Positions 1-8,400 of a stretch of DNA of 64,000 bases are shown piece by piece. The DNA comes from Emticicia sp. 21SJ11W-3. GTDB taxonomy: Bacteria > Bacteroidota > Bacteroidia > Cytophagales > Spirosomataceae. The stretch is taken from positions 2,542,001 to 2,606,000 of the forward strand of contig NZ_CP092074.1 of the NCBI RefSeq assembly GCF_024138715.1, read 5' to 3'. The translations under genes and the position numbers were made by a program. Within the stretch, counting starts at the first letter, position 1. Each line of letters begins with the position of its first letter. The notes below the pieces were generated by a model. It had not been told where the DNA came from and did not search any database. It saw only the letters and a program-made list of their open reading frames with translations.

Positions 1-1
1 T

Positions 2-1120
2 TTGGCAAAATCTGAGTTCACCATCACTCCTGGTTCTGAGCTGGTGCGTTACACTGCCGAAAGAGACGGTATACTTGATACCTTCAATTCTATTGGCGGG
101 GTAGTACTTGCTAATGCCTGTGGGCCTTGTATTGGCCAATGGGCGCGCCATGGCGCTGAAAAAGGCGAGCGTAACTCAATCATTACCTCATTTAACAGAA
201 ACTTTGCGAAACGTGCCGATGGTAACCCAAACACACACGCGTTTGTGGCATCACCGGAAATAGTTACCGCATTTGCCATTGCAGGTAGCCTGACTTTCAA
301 CCCTTTGAAAGATACTTTACTTAACGAAAAAGGTGAGCAGGTAAAACTGGATGCACCTCAGGGTGTTGAATTGCCTCCTATGGGCTTTGATGTGAAAGAT
401 GCCGGATACCAGAAACCTAAAAAAGACGGTAGCAAAGTAAAAGTTGCAGTAAGCCCGACATCTGACCGTCTGCAATTGTTAGAGCCTTTCAAAGCATGGG
501 AAGGTACCGACCTTACCGGCCTGAAATTGTTGATAAAAGCCAAAGGTAAATGTACAACTGACCATATTTCTATGGCTGGCCCATGGTTGAAATACCGTGG
601 TCACCTGGATAATATTTCTAATAACCTGTTGATTGGTGCCATTAACTTTGCTAACGGCTCAGCCAATACGGTTAAGAACCAGATAACCGGCCAATACGGT
701 GAAGTACCAACCGTACAACGTGCCTACAAAGCTGCCGGAATTGGCACTATTGTAGTGGGCGACGAAAACTACGGTGAAGGTTCGTCTCGTGAGCATGCCG
801 CTATGGAACCACGCCACCTGGGTGTGCGTGCCATTGTTGTACGTTCATTTGCGCGTATTCACGAAACCAACCTGAAAAAACAAGGGATGCTGGCATTGAC
901 TTTTGCCAACCCTGAAGACTACGATAAGATTCAGGAAGATGATACTTTTGATATTCTTGGCCTGACCACCTTTGCTGAAGGAGTACCTTTAACACTGGTA
1001 GCGCACCATGCCAACGGTTCGAAAGATGAAATCAAGTTGAACCATACCTACAACGCGAGCCAGATTGAATGGTTCAAGGCTGGTTCGGCGTTGAATCTGA
1101 TTGCAGCAGAAGTTGCCTAA
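2..1120 (+). CDS. Aconitate hydratase, C-terminal half (partial at left edge)
   Basis: Aconitase isomerises citrate and isocitrate in the TCA cycle, in the cytoplasm, using a [4Fe-4S] cluster. The reading frame is open to the left edge, so about half of the usual ~750-residue protein is missing and the TTG at position 2 is not a start. Visible are the ACGPCIGQW segment near residue 40, which carries two cluster cysteines, a linker, and the C-terminal swivel domain with [16 protein letters not shown] and the [14 protein letters not shown] stretch that binds substrate. The overall form resembles the mitochondrial-type aconitase common in Bacteroidota. A terminator hairpin follows. The identity is secure; which acn paralogue it is cannot be told from half a gene. 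Confidence 0.95.
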   Translation: MAKSEFTITPGSELVRYTAERDGILDTFNSIGGVVLANACGPCIGQWARHGAEKGERNSIITSFNRNFAKRADGNPNTHAFVASPEIVTAFAIAGSLTFNPLKDTLLNEKGEQVKLDAPQGVELPPMGFDVKDAGYQKPKKDGSKVKVAVSPTSDRLQLLEPFKAWEGTDLTGLKLLIKAKGKCTTDHISMAGPWLKYRGHLDNISNNLLIGAINFANGSANTVKNQITGQYGEVPTVQRAYKAAGIGTIVVGDENYGEGSSREHAAMEPRHLGVRAIVVRSFARIHETNLKKQGMLALTFANPEDYDKIQEDDTFDILGLTTFAEGVPLTLVAHHANGSKDEIKLNHTYNASQIEWFKAGSALNLIAAEVA

Positions 1121-1151
1121 TAAGATGCGTAATACATTGTAAATATGAAAA

Positions 1152-1181
1152 TATCCCGCAGTAATGCGGGGTATTTTTTTT
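1152..1181 (+). terminator. Rho-independent terminator after aconitase
   Basis: A short stem CCCGCA/TGCGGG with a GTAA loop, extended by A-T pairs, is followed by a run of eight T. It lies 30 nt after the aconitase stop codon and before the end of the opposing GH140 gene. Confidence 0.85.
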
Positions 1182-1195
1182 GCCTGATAGGTGGT

Positions 1196-2563
1196 TTATG
1201 GATTGGGGAAGTTCCTGCCGGCATCGTCAAGAATCAGTACCCAGTCCTGCCCGTAACCATAGCGCGGTGGAGTGAACCGGTGTGTGCCTTTGTTTTCTAT
1301 CCGGGCAATGGCTTCTGTTTTACCCGTGCGAGGGTCAAACCAGTATGCATTAACTTGTAAGCCAGAAATCTTTCCCAGATTAACCGTAAATGAATTACCT
1401 ACCGCAGTATACACAAAGGCGTAGTTTTGCCCTCTGGTAGCCTGAATACGCTCGGCAGGAGGCAGGTTATTTTCTACAATTAATGACTGGTCAGGAACGC
1501 GGTCAAGAAAAGGGCGCGATTCTATCAGTTTTCTTAGCCATTGCATTTGTTTTGCACCCGGTAAATCAATGGCCTGTTGCCAGTAAATATGTGGATTATT
1601 GACGGCTTCGCGGTCAGGCGAATACATCTGCCAGATATCATGACAACCATAACTATGCCCGAATGCACCGGCAAATACATCCAGATACGCATATTTGCGT
1701 ACATCGTAGGCGTTTGTTGTTCCTAAGTCATGGGCATTGAAGCAAACGGGGTGGTCTTCATATATGGGTTCTCCGTCAATTACGGGTTTCGTGTTTGGCC
1801 GGTCGTATGCGCCCTTAATGTGGTCATAAATTGGGGTATCGCGACAATGACCGTTCTGAAACATGTTGAAGTCGAACCATGTATCGTCATGAAACCACTC
1901 ACTGGCTCCTTCTCTATTGGGCTGAGGGTGGTAGGTAATCAAAGCCTTGTCGTTACCACCTGCACCTTCTGTTATACCTGCGGCCATGGCTCGCCACACT
2001 TCTACATCGTTGGTATTGGGGCGGGGGTTACGGTCACCACCCAAAATCCAGATAATATTTTTTCTGTGCTTATATCTTTCAGCCAGCCATTTGCCATATA
2101 TACGCGCGTTACCAGTGTTAAATACCTCCGGGCCTTTTCCCCAGCTTGATTTGTTCAGCTTATCGCCCCAGGTAGGCAGGAAACCAATTATGAGACCATA
2201 TTCAGCAGCTTTGTCAATTACGTAGTCTACGTGCCTGAAATACGCCTCGTTAGGCCTTGAAGGGTCGTTATTTATCAGCGGCTTGTCTCCATACGGGTTA
2301 GGCACATTCAGGCCGTCAAACTCGGCCAGAGCAACAGCCTGTATAACGGTGTAATGTTGTGCCGCACGTTTTTTCAGATAATAGTCGGCGTCTTCACGAT
2401 TGAGGCGGTGGAATAGCTCCCAGGCGGTATCGCCTAACCAGAAAAACGGCTTGCCGTCTTTCAGAATAAACCGTTTGTTTTCACTTACGCTAAAGCTTTG
2501 TCCAGAGGCACCCAAGCCCATGAGCAACAGCAACAAGTAAATTAAAGTAGAAGAGAATTTCAT
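1196..2563 (-). CDS. Secreted glycoside hydrolase, DUF4038/GH140 (apiosidase-like)
   Basis: This is a 455-residue exported protein of the DUF4038 type, the TIM-barrel catalytic domain of family GH140. The founding GH140 members release apiose from the pectin rhamnogalacturonan II. The mature N-terminus reads FILKDGKPFFWLGDTAWELF, the classic opening of the family, and later carries LGGDRNPR and a C-terminal beta domain ending in WVLILDD. The start at 2563 (MKFSS) is preferred to an upstream ATG because it is followed directly by a hydrophobic signal peptide that ends in GASGQ. It stands alone, pointing left toward aconitase. Exact substrate is inferred only from the family; other pectic or arabinan side chains are possible. 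Confidence 0.85.
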   Translation of the reverse strand: MKFSSTLIYLLLLLMGLGASGQSFSVSENKRFILKDGKPFFWLGDTAWELFHRLNREDADYYLKKRAAQHYTVIQAVALAEFDGLNVPNPYGDKPLINNDPSRPNEAYFRHVDYVIDKAAEYGLIIGFLPTWGDKLNKSSWGKGPEVFNTGNARIYGKWLAERYKHRKNIIWILGGDRNPRPNTNDVEVWRAMAAGITEGAGGNDKALITYHPQPNREGASEWFHDDTWFDFNMFQNGHCRDTPIYDHIKGAYDRPNTKPVIDGEPIYEDHPVCFNAHDLGTTNAYDVRKYAYLDVFAGAFGHSYGCHDIWQMYSPDREAVNNPHIYWQQAIDLPGAKQMQWLRKLIESRPFLDRVPDQSLIVENNLPPAERIQATRGQNYAFVYTAVGNSFTVNLGKISGLQVNAYWFDPRTGKTEAIARIENKGTHRFTPPRYGYGQDWVLILDDAGRNFPNP

Positions 2564-2659
2564 TATTTTAATTTGTATAAGGTTTGAATAGCGATACAAT
2601 CTAAAAATAAAATCTGAAAATCAGGTATTGCATTGATTTTTAAGCCCTTTTAAGGCCAC

Positions 2660-2695
2660 AAAAAAGCCGGAAGGTTGTTAATCCTGCCGGCTTTT
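2660..2695 (-). terminator. Terminator of the ATP-grasp/GCS2 cluster
   Basis: Read on the minus strand, AAAAGCCGG and CCGGCTTTTTT flank a short loop that has extra AGGAT/ACCTT pairing, ending in a T run. It lies about 20 nt after the stop codon of the last gene of the leftward cluster. Confidence 0.8.
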
Positions 2696-2714
2696 AGCTG
2701 AAAAGTTATTTCGT

Positions 2715-3911
2715 TTATTCTTCAAAGAAGGCGCAACTGCCGCCGACCCAGTCGAAATTTTTATTAAAATTGACACCTATCATTTCGCCGCGGCTGAGCC
2801 TTGCCAGATTGGTTACAAGTGAAGGTCGCTGTGCAGCATCGTCCCACACAAATAGCATCCGTATTTCAGTTTTTATGAGCTTTCCCTCTGTATCTTCAAT
2901 AATTGGCTCATATTTTACTTTTTTCTGGATCAGATAATTTTCTTTGTCGCTGATAGCATCCAGGTCAGACTTCGTAAAAACAAGTTTTACGCCACTTCCT
3001 GCGAAGGAAAACAAGGGTTTAAGTACAAAGTTTTCTAAATCGGCAGGATATTCTTTTAAATCAGACAAATAATAACTTTCTGGCACATAAGGGCTCCTGA
3101 GCAGCGGTAATGTAAACTTACTGATTCTGAAAAACCAGTTGGGGTGTGTTACCCATTTTACATCTACGTCGTCAGTCAGTTTAAACTCTGTCTCTAAATC
3201 AGGATAATTCTGCAGCAGGTCATCAAAAATCAGCCGGTTGTAAATCCGTTTGATTTCAATCTGGCGGCCTTCTTTTTCATAAAAGAGTTTCCGTCCGTTT
3301 TTCGTTATTTTTGTATAACAAACCGGCTCAATACCCCAAAGTTGTTTGCTTATTTCAAAATCAAGCCTTGTTTTTTGCTTTTCAGGGTAAATTTCAAGCA
3401 GAATTACATTTTCGGCTTTTTCATTGCCTAACAATACTTTTCTCATGGCTTCTACATAAGTAGCCATATTTAGCCGGTTAAAAAACTGGTTAAAGTTTTT
3501 AGGTACGGCAAAAAACTTTCTGTATTTCTGGCCCAGATACCATTGATAAGCAAATAAAGACGGAAAACCCTGTAATTCTATCAGTTGTGGGATTAATTCG
3601 CCATTGGCGTCTTTACAAACCGCAAAATCAACAGCCAGAAAATTAGGGTGTTTATCTTCATTGGGCACATACTGATTAGCCGGAATAGCCCTTTCTGTCT
3701 TTGCCTTAAAATCATCTTTTTTTATGGTATCAATAATATCATTACAAGCCTGCAATAGCTTTATTTTCAATGCCTGGGGTACAAAAACGGGTGTTTCAGC
3801 AATGCGGAAGTCCAGTTGGCCGGGGAAGTCTCTTTCAATTTCAGCCAAAAAGGCTTCATATTTCTCTGTTGAAAAACTTTCGTTAAACTGGCGGCGTATT
3901 TCAGGTATCAT
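2715..3911 (-). CDS. Divergent ATP-grasp-like protein of unknown substrate
   Basis: A 398-residue cytoplasmic protein without signal peptide. The N-terminal half has a pre-ATP-grasp feel, with PNFLAVDFAV near residues 89-98 and LIELQGFPSLF near 110-120. The C-terminal half carries a plausible ATP-grasp core: NFVLKPLFSFAGSGV (Lys298 and the glycine loop at 303-308), then YLIQKKV, then EIRMLF at 349-354. A normal metal-binding E-x-N ending is hard to see; GVNFNKN at 379-385 may stand in for it. It is the last gene of the leftward cluster, 42 nt after the amidotransferase. It may ligate an amine to a carboxylate, as glutathionylspermidine synthases and other ATP-grasp enzymes do, but the substrate is unknown and the assignment rests on motif reading. 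Confidence 0.6.
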   Translation of the reverse strand: MIPEIRRQFNESFSTEKYEAFLAEIERDFPGQLDFRIAETPVFVPQALKIKLLQACNDIIDTIKKDDFKAKTERAIPANQYVPNEDKHPNFLAVDFAVCKDANGELIPQLIELQGFPSLFAYQWYLGQKYRKFFAVPKNFNQFFNRLNMATYVEAMRKVLLGNEKAENVILLEIYPEKQKTRLDFEISKQLWGIEPVCYTKITKNGRKLFYEKEGRQIEIKRIYNRLIFDDLLQNYPDLETEFKLTDDVDVKWVTHPNWFFRISKFTLPLLRSPYVPESYYLSDLKEYPADLENFVLKPLFSFAGSGVKLVFTKSDLDAISDKENYLIQKKVKYEPIIEDTEGKLIKTEIRMLFVWDDAAQRPSLVTNLARLSRGEMIGVNFNKNFDWVGGSCAFFEE

Positions 3912-3953
3912 AAATAGCGCTTTTAATAAATGTAAGAATAAATTTTGCTGATT

Positions 3954-4769
3954 TTATGCCAGCTCGACCAGATGCTCAGCCGCATTTCTCAGGAACGTCG
4001 GAATGATTACTGCCTCAGTTAGCATTATCTTGTCAGGGTCATCCAGCCTGTCAATCATTTCTTCATATTTGTCGGCCCCGTATTCTTTAATAACGGCCAG
4101 CATTTTTTCTTCCTGCTTAAAGTATCTCATCATGCCTTCAGAATCAGCTTCCGGGTGAAACTGCGTACCGAAGACTTCATCAGAGAACCTGATGGCCATA
4201 ATAGCCCGCTCTAAAGGAACATAAGGCCTGATTTTCTCGAGACATAGTACTTTGGCACCAAACGCGTTTATTTTATCCCAATCAGGTTGAATCAACTGAT
4301 AGTCTCTTGAGTCAACTGCATAAAATAGCTCAGGTAGTTTTTCAAATAATGGCTCGTTTTCACCTTCTTCCGTGCGGTGTATTGGCATTACACCAAATGA
4401 AGTAGACCTTCGCTTGCAAACGCTACCAAAGCCCAGATGATGACTGGCTATCTGAAAAGAATGACAAATCAGAAACAGGTATTTCTTCACCTCATGCGTT
4501 GCGTTGTAGGCAAAGATGCTGTCAATAAAGCCGGTAAATTTTTTCTCCCAAGGGTGCCCTTCAGGCAATGGGTTACCCGGGCCGCCGGTAGATATAAAAA
4601 TTTGATAATTGTATATATCGGGTATTTCGTTTTTCTGACGTACATCAAAAATGTCGTACTCACCACCCGTACCTTCCTGCGCCAGAAACTGGTCGCACAA
4701 CATTTTTATACAACGCATACCTTCGTTGGGTCGGCCGTCGTATAGGTCTAAAATCGCAATCTTCATCAT
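3954..4769 (-). CDS. Class I glutamine amidotransferase-like protein
   Basis: A 271-residue protein with the class I amidotransferase fold. STGGPGNP lies near residues 60-67, the nucleophile is in LICHSFQ (Cys102), and the catalytic His and Glu are in GTQFHPEAD (His205, Glu207). The nucleophile elbow reads ICHSF rather than the usual G-x-C-x-G, so it may be tuned for another role than donating ammonia, for example hydrolysing gamma-glutamyl bonds. Other relatives of this family act as gamma-glutamyl hydrolases. The ~65-residue C-terminal extension after the triad is helical and of unknown use. It follows the GCS2 gene by 192 nt, a gap that contains a strong hairpin. A role in making or trimming the cluster's product is inferred. 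Confidence 0.75.
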   Translation of the reverse strand: MMKIAILDLYDGRPNEGMRCIKMLCDQFLAQEGTGGEYDIFDVRQKNEIPDIYNYQIFISTGGPGNPLPEGHPWEKKFTGFIDSIFAYNATHEVKKYLFLICHSFQIASHHLGFGSVCKRRSTSFGVMPIHRTEEGENEPLFEKLPELFYAVDSRDYQLIQPDWDKINAFGAKVLCLEKIRPYVPLERAIMAIRFSDEVFGTQFHPEADSEGMMRYFKQEEKMLAVIKEYGADKYEEMIDRLDDPDKIMLTEAVIIPTFLRNAAEHLVELA

Positions 4770-4777
4770 AATAAGGG

Positions 4778-4798
4778 GCTTATGAGTAGCATCATAAG
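4778..4798. repeat. Short inverted repeat upstream of the amidotransferase gene
   Basis: CTTATGA and TCATAAG arms flank a 7-nt spacer (GTAGCA region), 8 nt upstream of the amidotransferase start codon. The symmetry could be an operator half-site pair or an RNA hairpin in the leader; nothing decides between them. Confidence 0.4.
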
Positions 4799-4877
4799 GC
4801 TTATTTTAGTAAAAAATAACACAAATTTAACAAAATCTACTGATATACAGGGTCTAAATACCCTTAAAAGAAGGCAA

Positions 4878-4909
4878 ATCCTGCAAGTTAGTGTGCTAAC
4901 CTACAGGAT
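4878..4909 (-). terminator. Hairpin inside the cluster, between GCS2 and amidotransferase genes
   Basis: ATCCTG ... CAGGAT outer arms and GTTAG ... CTAAC inner arms form a two-part stem with a TGTG loop and a 3-nt internal bulge on each side. On the minus strand it is followed by a T-rich stretch (TTTGCCTTCTTTT). It lies 52 nt after the GCS2 stop. It could be a partial terminator or an RNA-processing site that lowers expression of the last two genes. Confidence 0.5.
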
Positions 4910-4961
4910 CTGGCCTTTACAATTCATTAAAAACACTTCGTTCTGGTCTGTTTGTTCCTTA

Positions 4962-6059
4962 TTACAAACCAATTCTGGTTTCGGAGACTATGTAATCAAC
5001 CACCGACTTCATGTTTTGGGTTTGTTCAAACACCCGCAGCTGTCTGTCGGCTCCGGTACCCATCTTTAAAATTTCATGTATGTATTCCACTTCTTTACGG
5101 CTACCCAGTTCGTCAAGTACATCATCAACAAACTCAATGAGTTCTTCGGCCAGGTGGCTGTAAGGTACTTCTATTTCTTTACCAAAATCAATCAGGTTTC
5201 CGGCTATACCGTACCGGGCCGCACGCCATTTGTTTTCGCTGATGAGCATCCGGTGGTAGGGTCTGAAACTCAGGTTCTGTTGGTGCAACTTATGTATTTT
5301 AGCCACTATTGCCTGCATTAAAGCAGCCAGACAGATGGTTTCGTCGGCACGCATTGGGATATCGCAGATACGGAACTCAACCGTAGGATATACCGGATGC
5401 AGGCGGATATCCCACCAGATTTTCTTGCCGTTATCAATACAGTTGGTTTTAATAAGCAGGTTTACGTAGTTGTCGTACTCTGCCACGCTTGAAAAATAAT
5501 CTGGTATACCAGTTCTCGGGAATTTGTCGAAAACCTTTGAGCGATACGACTTAAAGCCGGTATTGCGCCCACACCAGAACGGCGAATTGGTTGACAAGGC
5601 GTATATGTGCGGCAGAAAATAGCGGGCGGTGTTTAGAATCTGCATGCCTTCTTCACGATTTGGAATACCCACATGAACGTGTAAGCCAAAAATAAGATTT
5701 GAACGAGCCACATCACGCATGTCGTCAATCAGTTTTTCATACCTTTCGTTGGGGGTAATAAGTTGCCGTTGCCAGTCAGAAAAAGGGTGCGTACCCGCAG
5801 CGGCGATGTGTAGGTTTTGCTTAGCTGCAAGGTCGAACAGCATTCGGCGCAGGTAAGTAACTTCTTCACGCGCCTGTTGAATGTTCTCGCACACACTTGA
5901 TATCATCTCTACCACTGCCTGGTGCATTTCCTGCTTGATTCTCTCCTGCAGAATCACCTGGCCGCCCTCTACAATTTTAGACATGTGCGAACGAAGCTCA
6001 CGGGTTTTGGGGTCAATAGTCTGAAATTCTTCCTCAATACCTAGTGTAAATTGCGCCAT
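4962..6059 (-). CDS. Carboxylate-amine ligase, glutamate-cysteine ligase family 2 (YbdK-like)
   Basis: The 365-residue protein opens with FTLGIEEEFQ (Glu9-Glu11), the signature of the GCS2 family, and has the HVHVGIPN strand near residue 127 that forms part of the active site. GCS2 enzymes join the gamma-carboxylate of glutamate, or a related acid, to an amine or amino acid using ATP, through a phosphorylated intermediate. E. coli YbdK has only weak glutamate-cysteine ligase activity, so the true substrate of the family is often unknown. No glutathione synthetase-type gene is seen here; instead an ATP-grasp gene lies 83 nt upstream. It therefore probably makes a first amide bond in a pathway other than plain glutathione synthesis. 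Confidence 0.88.
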   Translation of the reverse strand: MAQFTLGIEEEFQTIDPKTRELRSHMSKIVEGGQVILQERIKQEMHQAVVEMISSVCENIQQAREEVTYLRRMLFDLAAKQNLHIAAAGTHPFSDWQRQLITPNERYEKLIDDMRDVARSNLIFGLHVHVGIPNREEGMQILNTARYFLPHIYALSTNSPFWCGRNTGFKSYRSKVFDKFPRTGIPDYFSSVAEYDNYVNLLIKTNCIDNGKKIWWDIRLHPVYPTVEFRICDIPMRADETICLAALMQAIVAKIHKLHQQNLSFRPYHRMLISENKWRAARYGIAGNLIDFGKEIEVPYSHLAEELIEFVDDVLDELGSRKEVEYIHEILKMGTGADRQLRVFEQTQNMKSVVDYIVSETRIGL

Positions 6060-6142
6060 AATTTTCTTAGTTCAGGATGTATAAGAGAGAAACAGTTTAG
6101 CTTGGGTGGGTAATAAACCCGTATTACCCACCAAGATAAAAA

Positions 6143-7249
6143 TTATTTTTTCTTTGCAACTGTTTTAGCGGCAGGTTCTTCTTTTTTGGCCGGGGCTTTT
6201 TTATCTTTTGCAACTTTTGGCGCAGTTTCAGCTTTTTTTACGGCAGGAGCCTTTTTCTCGGGCGCAGCCGGCTGTAAGGTGGTAGTCAGCAAATCGCTAC
6301 CGGTAATTGATGCCCGTGTGAAGGTGCCCCATGTACAGTTGTTTTTACCATCTTGTTGCTCTATGGCTCTTTCAATGGCCATTTTGGCGGCATTTTTTAC
6401 AATCCAATCAAAGTTTTCGTTACCTACCGAATTGATGTCGGCATCAGGGGCAGGGTTGCAGAAGTCAATGGCATACGGAATACCATTGCGAACGGCAAAC
6501 TCTACCGTGTTGAAATCATAACCTAATGCGTGGTTGAGTTTTAATACGTAATCTGTAATGGTTTCCATCAGTTTTTTGTGCTCTTCACCCTGTGTTTTAG
6601 GCTGAGTAGCATAACGTAAATGATGCGGATTACGCGGCTCATAAGGCATAATGTGCACATATTTGCCATTGAGGCAGTAGCAACGGTAATAATCAGTAAA
6701 CTCTATTTCTTCCTGCAGCATCATTACCAGCTGGCCTGTTTCTTCGTGTTTCTGCCATAGGTCGTTCGGGTCATAAACTTTATATACGCTTTTCCAGCCG
6801 CCACCGGCGTGGGGTTTCATATAGGCCGGAAAACCAATCTGACCGAACATATATTCCCAATCCATCGGAAACTTCAGGTTACGGAACGAACGGTCGGTGG
6901 TGTCGGTTGGTCTCTCTTTCGACGGAAGCAACACCGTTTTTGGCACAGGAACACCCAGCTTTACAGCCAGGCAGTTATTGAAAAACTTTTCGTCGGCGCT
7001 CCACCAGAATGGGTTATTGATAACAGCCGTGCCGCACAACGCCGCGTTTTTAAGATACGCCCGATAAAAAGGTACATCCTGCGATATCCTGTCAATAATT
7101 ACTGCGTAATCTGTTGCTACGCCCTGTTCTACCTTGTCAATCAACACGGGTTCGGCAATGATACCGGCCGGGGCTGTTCTGTTTACTTCTTCAATAAATG
7201 CCCACGGAAATGTATCTTCCATTCCAAAAAGAATTCCTATTTTTTTCAT
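6143..7249 (-). CDS. ATP-grasp ligase with Lys/Ala-rich C-terminal tail
   Basis: A 368-residue cytoplasmic ATP-grasp enzyme. Residues 1-100 form a preATP-grasp domain resembling D-Ala-D-Ala ligase. PAYMKPHAGGGW (Lys145, glycines 149-151) is the nucleotide-binding loop, LQEEIEF near 178 lies at the adenine site, and E250 with IDFCNP (Asp262, Asn265) gives the metal ligands. Such enzymes join a carboxylate to an amine through an acylphosphate. The last ~41 residues (about 328-368) are low-complexity, with 14 Lys and 12 Ala plus Pro, resembling a histone H1-like tail, and are not part of the catalytic fold. The gene is second in the leftward cluster, 58 nt after the esterase and 83 nt before the GCS2 gene. 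The substrate is unknown. Confidence 0.8.
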   Translation of the reverse strand: MKKIGILFGMEDTFPWAFIEEVNRTAPAGIIAEPVLIDKVEQGVATDYAVIIDRISQDVPFYRAYLKNAALCGTAVINNPFWWSADEKFFNNCLAVKLGVPVPKTVLLPSKERPTDTTDRSFRNLKFPMDWEYMFGQIGFPAYMKPHAGGGWKSVYKVYDPNDLWQKHEETGQLVMMLQEEIEFTDYYRCYCLNGKYVHIMPYEPRNPHHLRYATQPKTQGEEHKKLMETITDYVLKLNHALGYDFNTVEFAVRNGIPYAIDFCNPAPDADINSVGNENFDWIVKNAAKMAIERAIEQQDGKNNCTWGTFTRASITGSDLLTTTLQPAAPEKKAPAVKKAETAPKVAKDKKAPAKKEEPAAKTVAKKK

Positions 7250-7307
7250 GATGCTATGCTTTGTTATAATTGCTTTAGTATTTGTTTTTCTTTGATTAAA
7301 TTCTTGT

Positions 7308-8027
7308 TTAAAGTTCGCCTGCCAGCATTTTGCCTACATACTCAGGGAACATCATGCGCCAGAGAGGCCAGTCGTGCGATGCCCACTGTTTCTCGTCATA
7401 CCAATGATGAATACCTCTTGAACGCAAAATGTGTGACATATTGACGTTGTCTGCCTTGCAGATGTCCCAGTCTGATGTGCCCAATACTATTTTCATGTGG
7501 TTGTATTTCCAACCTTCCTGGCTTTGCATGTAGTCAACCGGGTTGTTAAAATAAACGTTATCATCAAAATGGCCTTTCATAAAGCTTTTGATGTCAAACG
7601 CACCACTCATGCTGAAACAATACTCAACTAAATCGGGATATTTCAGGGCAAAATTGGTACAATGAAACCCTCCGAAACTACACCCGGCTACTGCAATGCG
7701 GTGTACGCTGCATTCGCGCTGAATGGCTGGCACCAGCTCTTCTTTTATAAACCTGGTATAGAGGTTATAGTTATGAATCTTTACGTCGGGTGGTAGGTCG
7801 CGGCCATAAAAACTCTGAAAATCGATGCTGTCTACGTTATATAACTTCACTCTGCCATCGTTAACAAACTGAGCTATGGAATGGTTAAGGCCGAAGTCAC
7901 GATTCTGAAGATAATTGCCCATTGAGGTAGGAAACATAAGAATAGGGTAGCCCCAGTGGCCGCTTACCAGTAAATCAATGTCTCTGCCCAGAATATGAGA
8001 ATAGAATTTAATGTGTCGTTCGTCCAT
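7308..8027 (-). CDS. Alpha/beta-hydrolase, esterase-like (COG4947 type)
   Basis: A 239-residue alpha/beta hydrolase with no signal peptide. The nucleophile elbow is GCSFGG (Ser117), an acid is offered by TSDWDIC (Asp186 or Asp188) and the base by ASHDWPLW (His218), in the expected order. It is the first gene of the leftward cluster and has a 373-bp gap upstream that it shares with a divergently transcribed second esterase. Within an amide-forming pathway it may cleave or release a conjugate, or transfer an acyl group. The family has no well-defined substrate, so this is inference from context. Confidence 0.78.
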   Translation of the reverse strand: MDERHIKFYSHILGRDIDLLVSGHWGYPILMFPTSMGNYLQNRDFGLNHSIAQFVNDGRVKLYNVDSIDFQSFYGRDLPPDVKIHNYNLYTRFIKEELVPAIQRECSVHRIAVAGCSFGGFHCTNFALKYPDLVEYCFSMSGAFDIKSFMKGHFDDNVYFNNPVDYMQSQEGWKYNHMKIVLGTSDWDICKADNVNMSHILRSRGIHHWYDEKQWASHDWPLWRMMFPEYVGKMLAGEL

Positions 8028-8400
8028 ACAGTTTTGCAGGCTTTTATGTTTTGGTTTTTGATGATTTACTGATGTTTATTTTAGAAAATCTGTCACAAAA
8101 TTGGCTTAATAAATGCAAACGATAAAAGATTGAACCGAATAAAATACTTGCAATGAGTAAATTGAATTATTGATTTGAGTCTAAAATTCTGACAATGACA
8201 GGTCATGTAAAATAAAATATTGTTTTATGGCATTCTGGTGTTTTAGCGTATTGAATTTGTAATTTTGCCAGAACAAAACAATTCATTGAAATATTAGTCG
8301 ATTTTGCTCAATGTTACAAATGATTTCTGGAAAATTTGTTGACATGCTGTGGCCAAAAACTAATGTTTCAGTTTTTTTGTCATCTAAAACCTAATCAAAA
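8028..8400. other. Divergent intergenic region between two esterase genes
   Basis: This 373-bp AT-rich stretch separates the leftward cluster from the rightward esterase and must hold promoters for both. One -7 box for the rightward gene can be read (TAATTTTG at 8260-8267). No clear CAAAnnTA box for the leftward cluster and no RNA gene or open reading frame was found. Confidence 0.6.
8237..8267 (+). promoter_or_regulatory. Candidate promoter of the rightward esterase
   Basis: TAATTTTG at 8260-8267 matches the Bacteroidota -7 consensus TAnnTTTG. At the expected 19-nt distance upstream only GGTG is present instead of TTTG, so the -33 element is weak. The leader would be about 125 nt. Confidence 0.3.

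Noticed and set aside
1730-2149. 139-codon rightward open frame inside the GH140-like gene
   Set aside because: Antisense shadow; composition follows the opposite strand's codons.
4962-6059. Plain glutathione synthesis (gshA-like) reading of the GCS2 gene
   Set aside because: The gene is of the GCS2/YbdK type, whose activity with cysteine is weak, and the neighbours do not form a glutathione pathway.
6809-7444. 211-codon rightward open frame antisense to the ATP-grasp and esterase genes
   Set aside because: It lies wholly opposite two genes with intact active sites, spans their junction and shows no family features.
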